From assembly GCA_022564995.1 (NCBI GenBank), contig JADFKK010000019.1:1-44312 (forward strand): 44,312 bases of DNA. The letters are read 5' to 3'. Source of the DNA: Planctomycetota bacterium. GTDB lineage: Bacteria; Planctomycetota; Planctomycetia; Pirellulales; JADFKK01. The first letter of the stretch is position 1; the number at the start of each line of letters is the position of its first letter. Below, in pieces: positions 42,712 to 44,312 of the stretch. The translations under genes and the position numbers were made by a program. The notes under the pieces were generated by a model that was not told the DNA's origin, made no database searches, and worked only from the letters and a program-made list of their open reading frames with translations.

Positions 42712-44312
42712 ATGAATCGTCTTTGGTTTTCCGTGGTGTTGCTCTTCCCGCTGCTTGCCGGTTGCGATCGAGAGGAGGCCGCAGCGCCGCCCAACGCCAA
42801 TGTTGTTCCGCAGAGTCAAGCGGTGACTACTTATACGGTGAATTCCGTGCCGTGGAATGCTGCGCCGACGGAGCCGCGCTATCAGGGGCGAACGATCGCT
42901 GAGTGGATCGACCAGTACGGTGACCTGGACGAGGAGTTTCGTGCCCAGGCCATCGGAGCGCTGGGGCAATTCGTCGAGGCCGGCCACGTTGACGAGGTAG
43001 TTCCCACACTGCTCTTGGCGCTGGGCGACAAGGCGGACGCAGTGCGGGCCGCCGCTGCCGGCCAGTTGGCAACTCTTAGCGAAACGCAGCACGTCGGCCA
43101 GATCGCCACTGCGTTTCTTGATGCCCTCGAAGGCGAGTCATCCTTCGAGGTCCGCCACGTTTTGGTGACCTACTTGCTGCGCCGCAATGCAGACGCCGCC
43201 GCCCGCGCGATCGCCGCGATGGCCGCCTACGAACGGTCGGCCTACAGCGCAGAAACCGGCCAGCCGCGGCACTGCGGGAGCTACAGAACTTTCGCCATGT
43301 TTGCCGCGAGTGTGTTTGACAGCGCCGGCCACGAGTCGATACCACACCTTGCACGGGCGGTAGTCGACATCCACGAAGCGGCGCTGCCGATGAACAATTT
43401 GGCGCTGGCGCGGCTGCTCGCTTCGTACGTCGAAGGGGTTAAAGCGGACGACGTCGATTTCGACGATCCACGGCCGAACGTAAACAGCAATCCCCCAATT
43501 CGATTCAGCTCGCCTCGGACGTACGGAGGGATTATCGGCTCTCCGCGTGTGCAACAGGAAACCCCTCCAACGATTCTTTCACCGCTTTCGCCCAAGACAC
43601 TCGAGACGCTCGGCGGCGCCGTAGCTCGGCTGATTGAATCTCTGGGCCACGATCAGGCACGGGTTCGCGGAGCCGCGGCGATTTCGCTGGCGGCGATACC
43701 CGATGTCGCTGGTCCTGCTGCCGACACGCTGATCGAACTGGCCACGGATGGCAGACAGCCGGACGGAGTTCGTCTCATTTCGATCAAAGCCTTGGGGCAT
43801 CTGAAGGCGAAAAAGGCGGCAAAGCCGCTCGGAATGATTGCTCGTGATGAGAATCTCAACGGCGAATTTCGTCAAGCCGCGGTAGAGTCGCTCGGGCGAA
43901 TCGGCGGCGATGCGGCCATCGAAGCTCTGACTCAAGTGATTCACATTGCGAGCGCCGCGCGAAAGTGGGACGAGTCGTTCAACGTCGCGGCAGTTCGCGT
44001 TTTGGGCGAGTTGAAAGCAGCGCCGGAGCGATATGTCCCCGTATTGCTTGAGGCGGCGATCTCACAAGATTTATTGGTTTTCGAGAAGTTTGGCGCGATC
44101 GAACGACATCCTTCCGCCACCAGCCCGGAAGCTCTCAGAGACGCTTTTCGATGGAGCAGCCCTGGACTCGAAACAATCCCCTCCGATGGAAGATTCGTTA
44201 TTAAGCAGATCCTACGCGGGCTCAATCCCAATGAACTGGCCTTGGCCCGCAAACTTCTGAAGCGCGAGTCGAACAGTGATCGGGCTGACCGATCCGACGC
44301 TGCGGGTCGTCT
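42712..44312 (+). CDS. HEAT-repeat lipoprotein, 3' end beyond window
   Basis: The frame is open from ATG 42712 to the last base, at least 533 codons. GGAGG lies nine bases upstream. The N-terminus is a lipoprotein signal with lipobox LAGC (Cys18). Helical repeats follow: RAQAIGALGQFVEAGHVDEV, ADAVRAAAAGQLATL, then after a Pro/Asn-rich linker (about residues 240-290) ARVRGAAAISLAAIPDVAG, DGVRLISIKALGHLKAKKA and FRQAAVESLGRIGGDAAIEAL. These are PBS-lyase/HEAT type. It is probably a membrane-tethered scaffold; no catalytic residues were seen. Confidence 0.85.
   Translation, partial: MNRLWFSVVLLFPLLAGCDREEAAAPPNANVVPQSQAVTTYTVNSVPWNAAPTEPRYQGRTIAEWIDQYGDLDEEFRAQAIGALGQFVEAGHVDEVVPTLLLALGDKADAVRAAAAGQLATLSETQHVGQIATAFLDALEGESSFEVRHVLVTYLLRRNADAAARAIAAMAAYERSAYSAETGQPRHCGSYRTFAMFAASVFDSAGHESIPHLARAVVDIHEAALPMNNLALARLLASYVEGVKADDVDFDDPRPNVNSNPPIRFSSPRTYGGIIGSPRVQQETPPTILSPLSPKTLETLGGAVARLIESLGHDQARVRGAAAISLAAIPDVAGPAADTLIELATDGRQPDGVRLISIKALGHLKAKKAAKPLGMIARDENLNGEFRQAAVESLGRIGGDAAIEALTQVIHIASAARKWDESFNVAAVRVLGELKAAPERYVPVLLEAAISQDLLVFEKFGAIERHPSATSPEALRDAFRWSSPGLETIPSDGRFVIKQILRGLNPNELALARKLLKRESNSDRADRSDAAGR

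Overview
The window looks like chromosomal DNA of a planctomycete, probably of the Pirellulales type. The evidence is high GC, an N-terminal LEPR-XLL export motif on two very large secreted proteins, a PVC-type heme-binding CxxCH dehydrogenase, a secreted sulfatase, a glucuronoyl-esterase-like gene, secreted HEAT proteins, and a PEP-CTERM protein carrying a planctomycete-style dockerin-like module. This assignment rests on gene content only; there is no rRNA or other phylogenetic marker, and no tRNA was seen.

Layout. 1-8048: a ceramidase-like 3' fragment, the PVC-type heme protein, a hemerythrin-domain protein, a convergent sulfatase, a small two-helix membrane protein, and a CE15-like esterase interrupted by an in-frame TAG. 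8049-21694: two giant LEPR proteins in tandem. The first is a chymotrypsin-fold protease with a dockerin-like propeptide and five PPC domains. The second is a 3070-residue mosaic of PPC, jelly-roll, GEVED, FG-GAP, Ig-like, beta-helix, LamG and dockerin-like modules. 21695-27513: a HEAT protein, a glycine-zipper lipoprotein, ppiC, a PQQ-propeller membrane protein, a DUF502 membrane protein and a Uma2-type nuclease. 27514-37855: housekeeping genes, namely the sdhC-sdhA-sdhB operon and ftsH on the minus strand, then the overlapping pair dxr-rseP on the plus strand. 37856-44312: a TolB-like/dockerin/PEP-CTERM protein, an orphan FAD subunit of the molybdenum hydroxylase family, a Doc/AbrB toxin-antitoxin pair, a small membrane protein, a LuxR-type regulator, a 79-residue protein and a HEAT lipoprotein that runs off the right edge.

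Two themes cut across the genes. First, three proteins (8285, 12482, 37942) share one dockerin-like module, but two carry a LEPR N-terminus plus a related C-terminal tail while the third carries a signal peptide plus PEP-CTERM. The same module is therefore attached to two different export or sorting systems. Second, gaps between genes are packed with many different families of short palindromes. Most have the same architecture: two hairpins in opposite orientation around a spacer, with GTAG at the outer foot of each hairpin. This is the layout of REP/BIME elements mobilised by RAYT transposases. One sits in the sdhA-sdhB gap and leaves sdhB without a visible ribosome binding site, some supply stop codons, and one group has become coding sequence inside the giant protein. 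A copy of the 3' end of the PQQ gene plus its palindrome occurs on both sides of the DUF502 gene, recording a local duplication.
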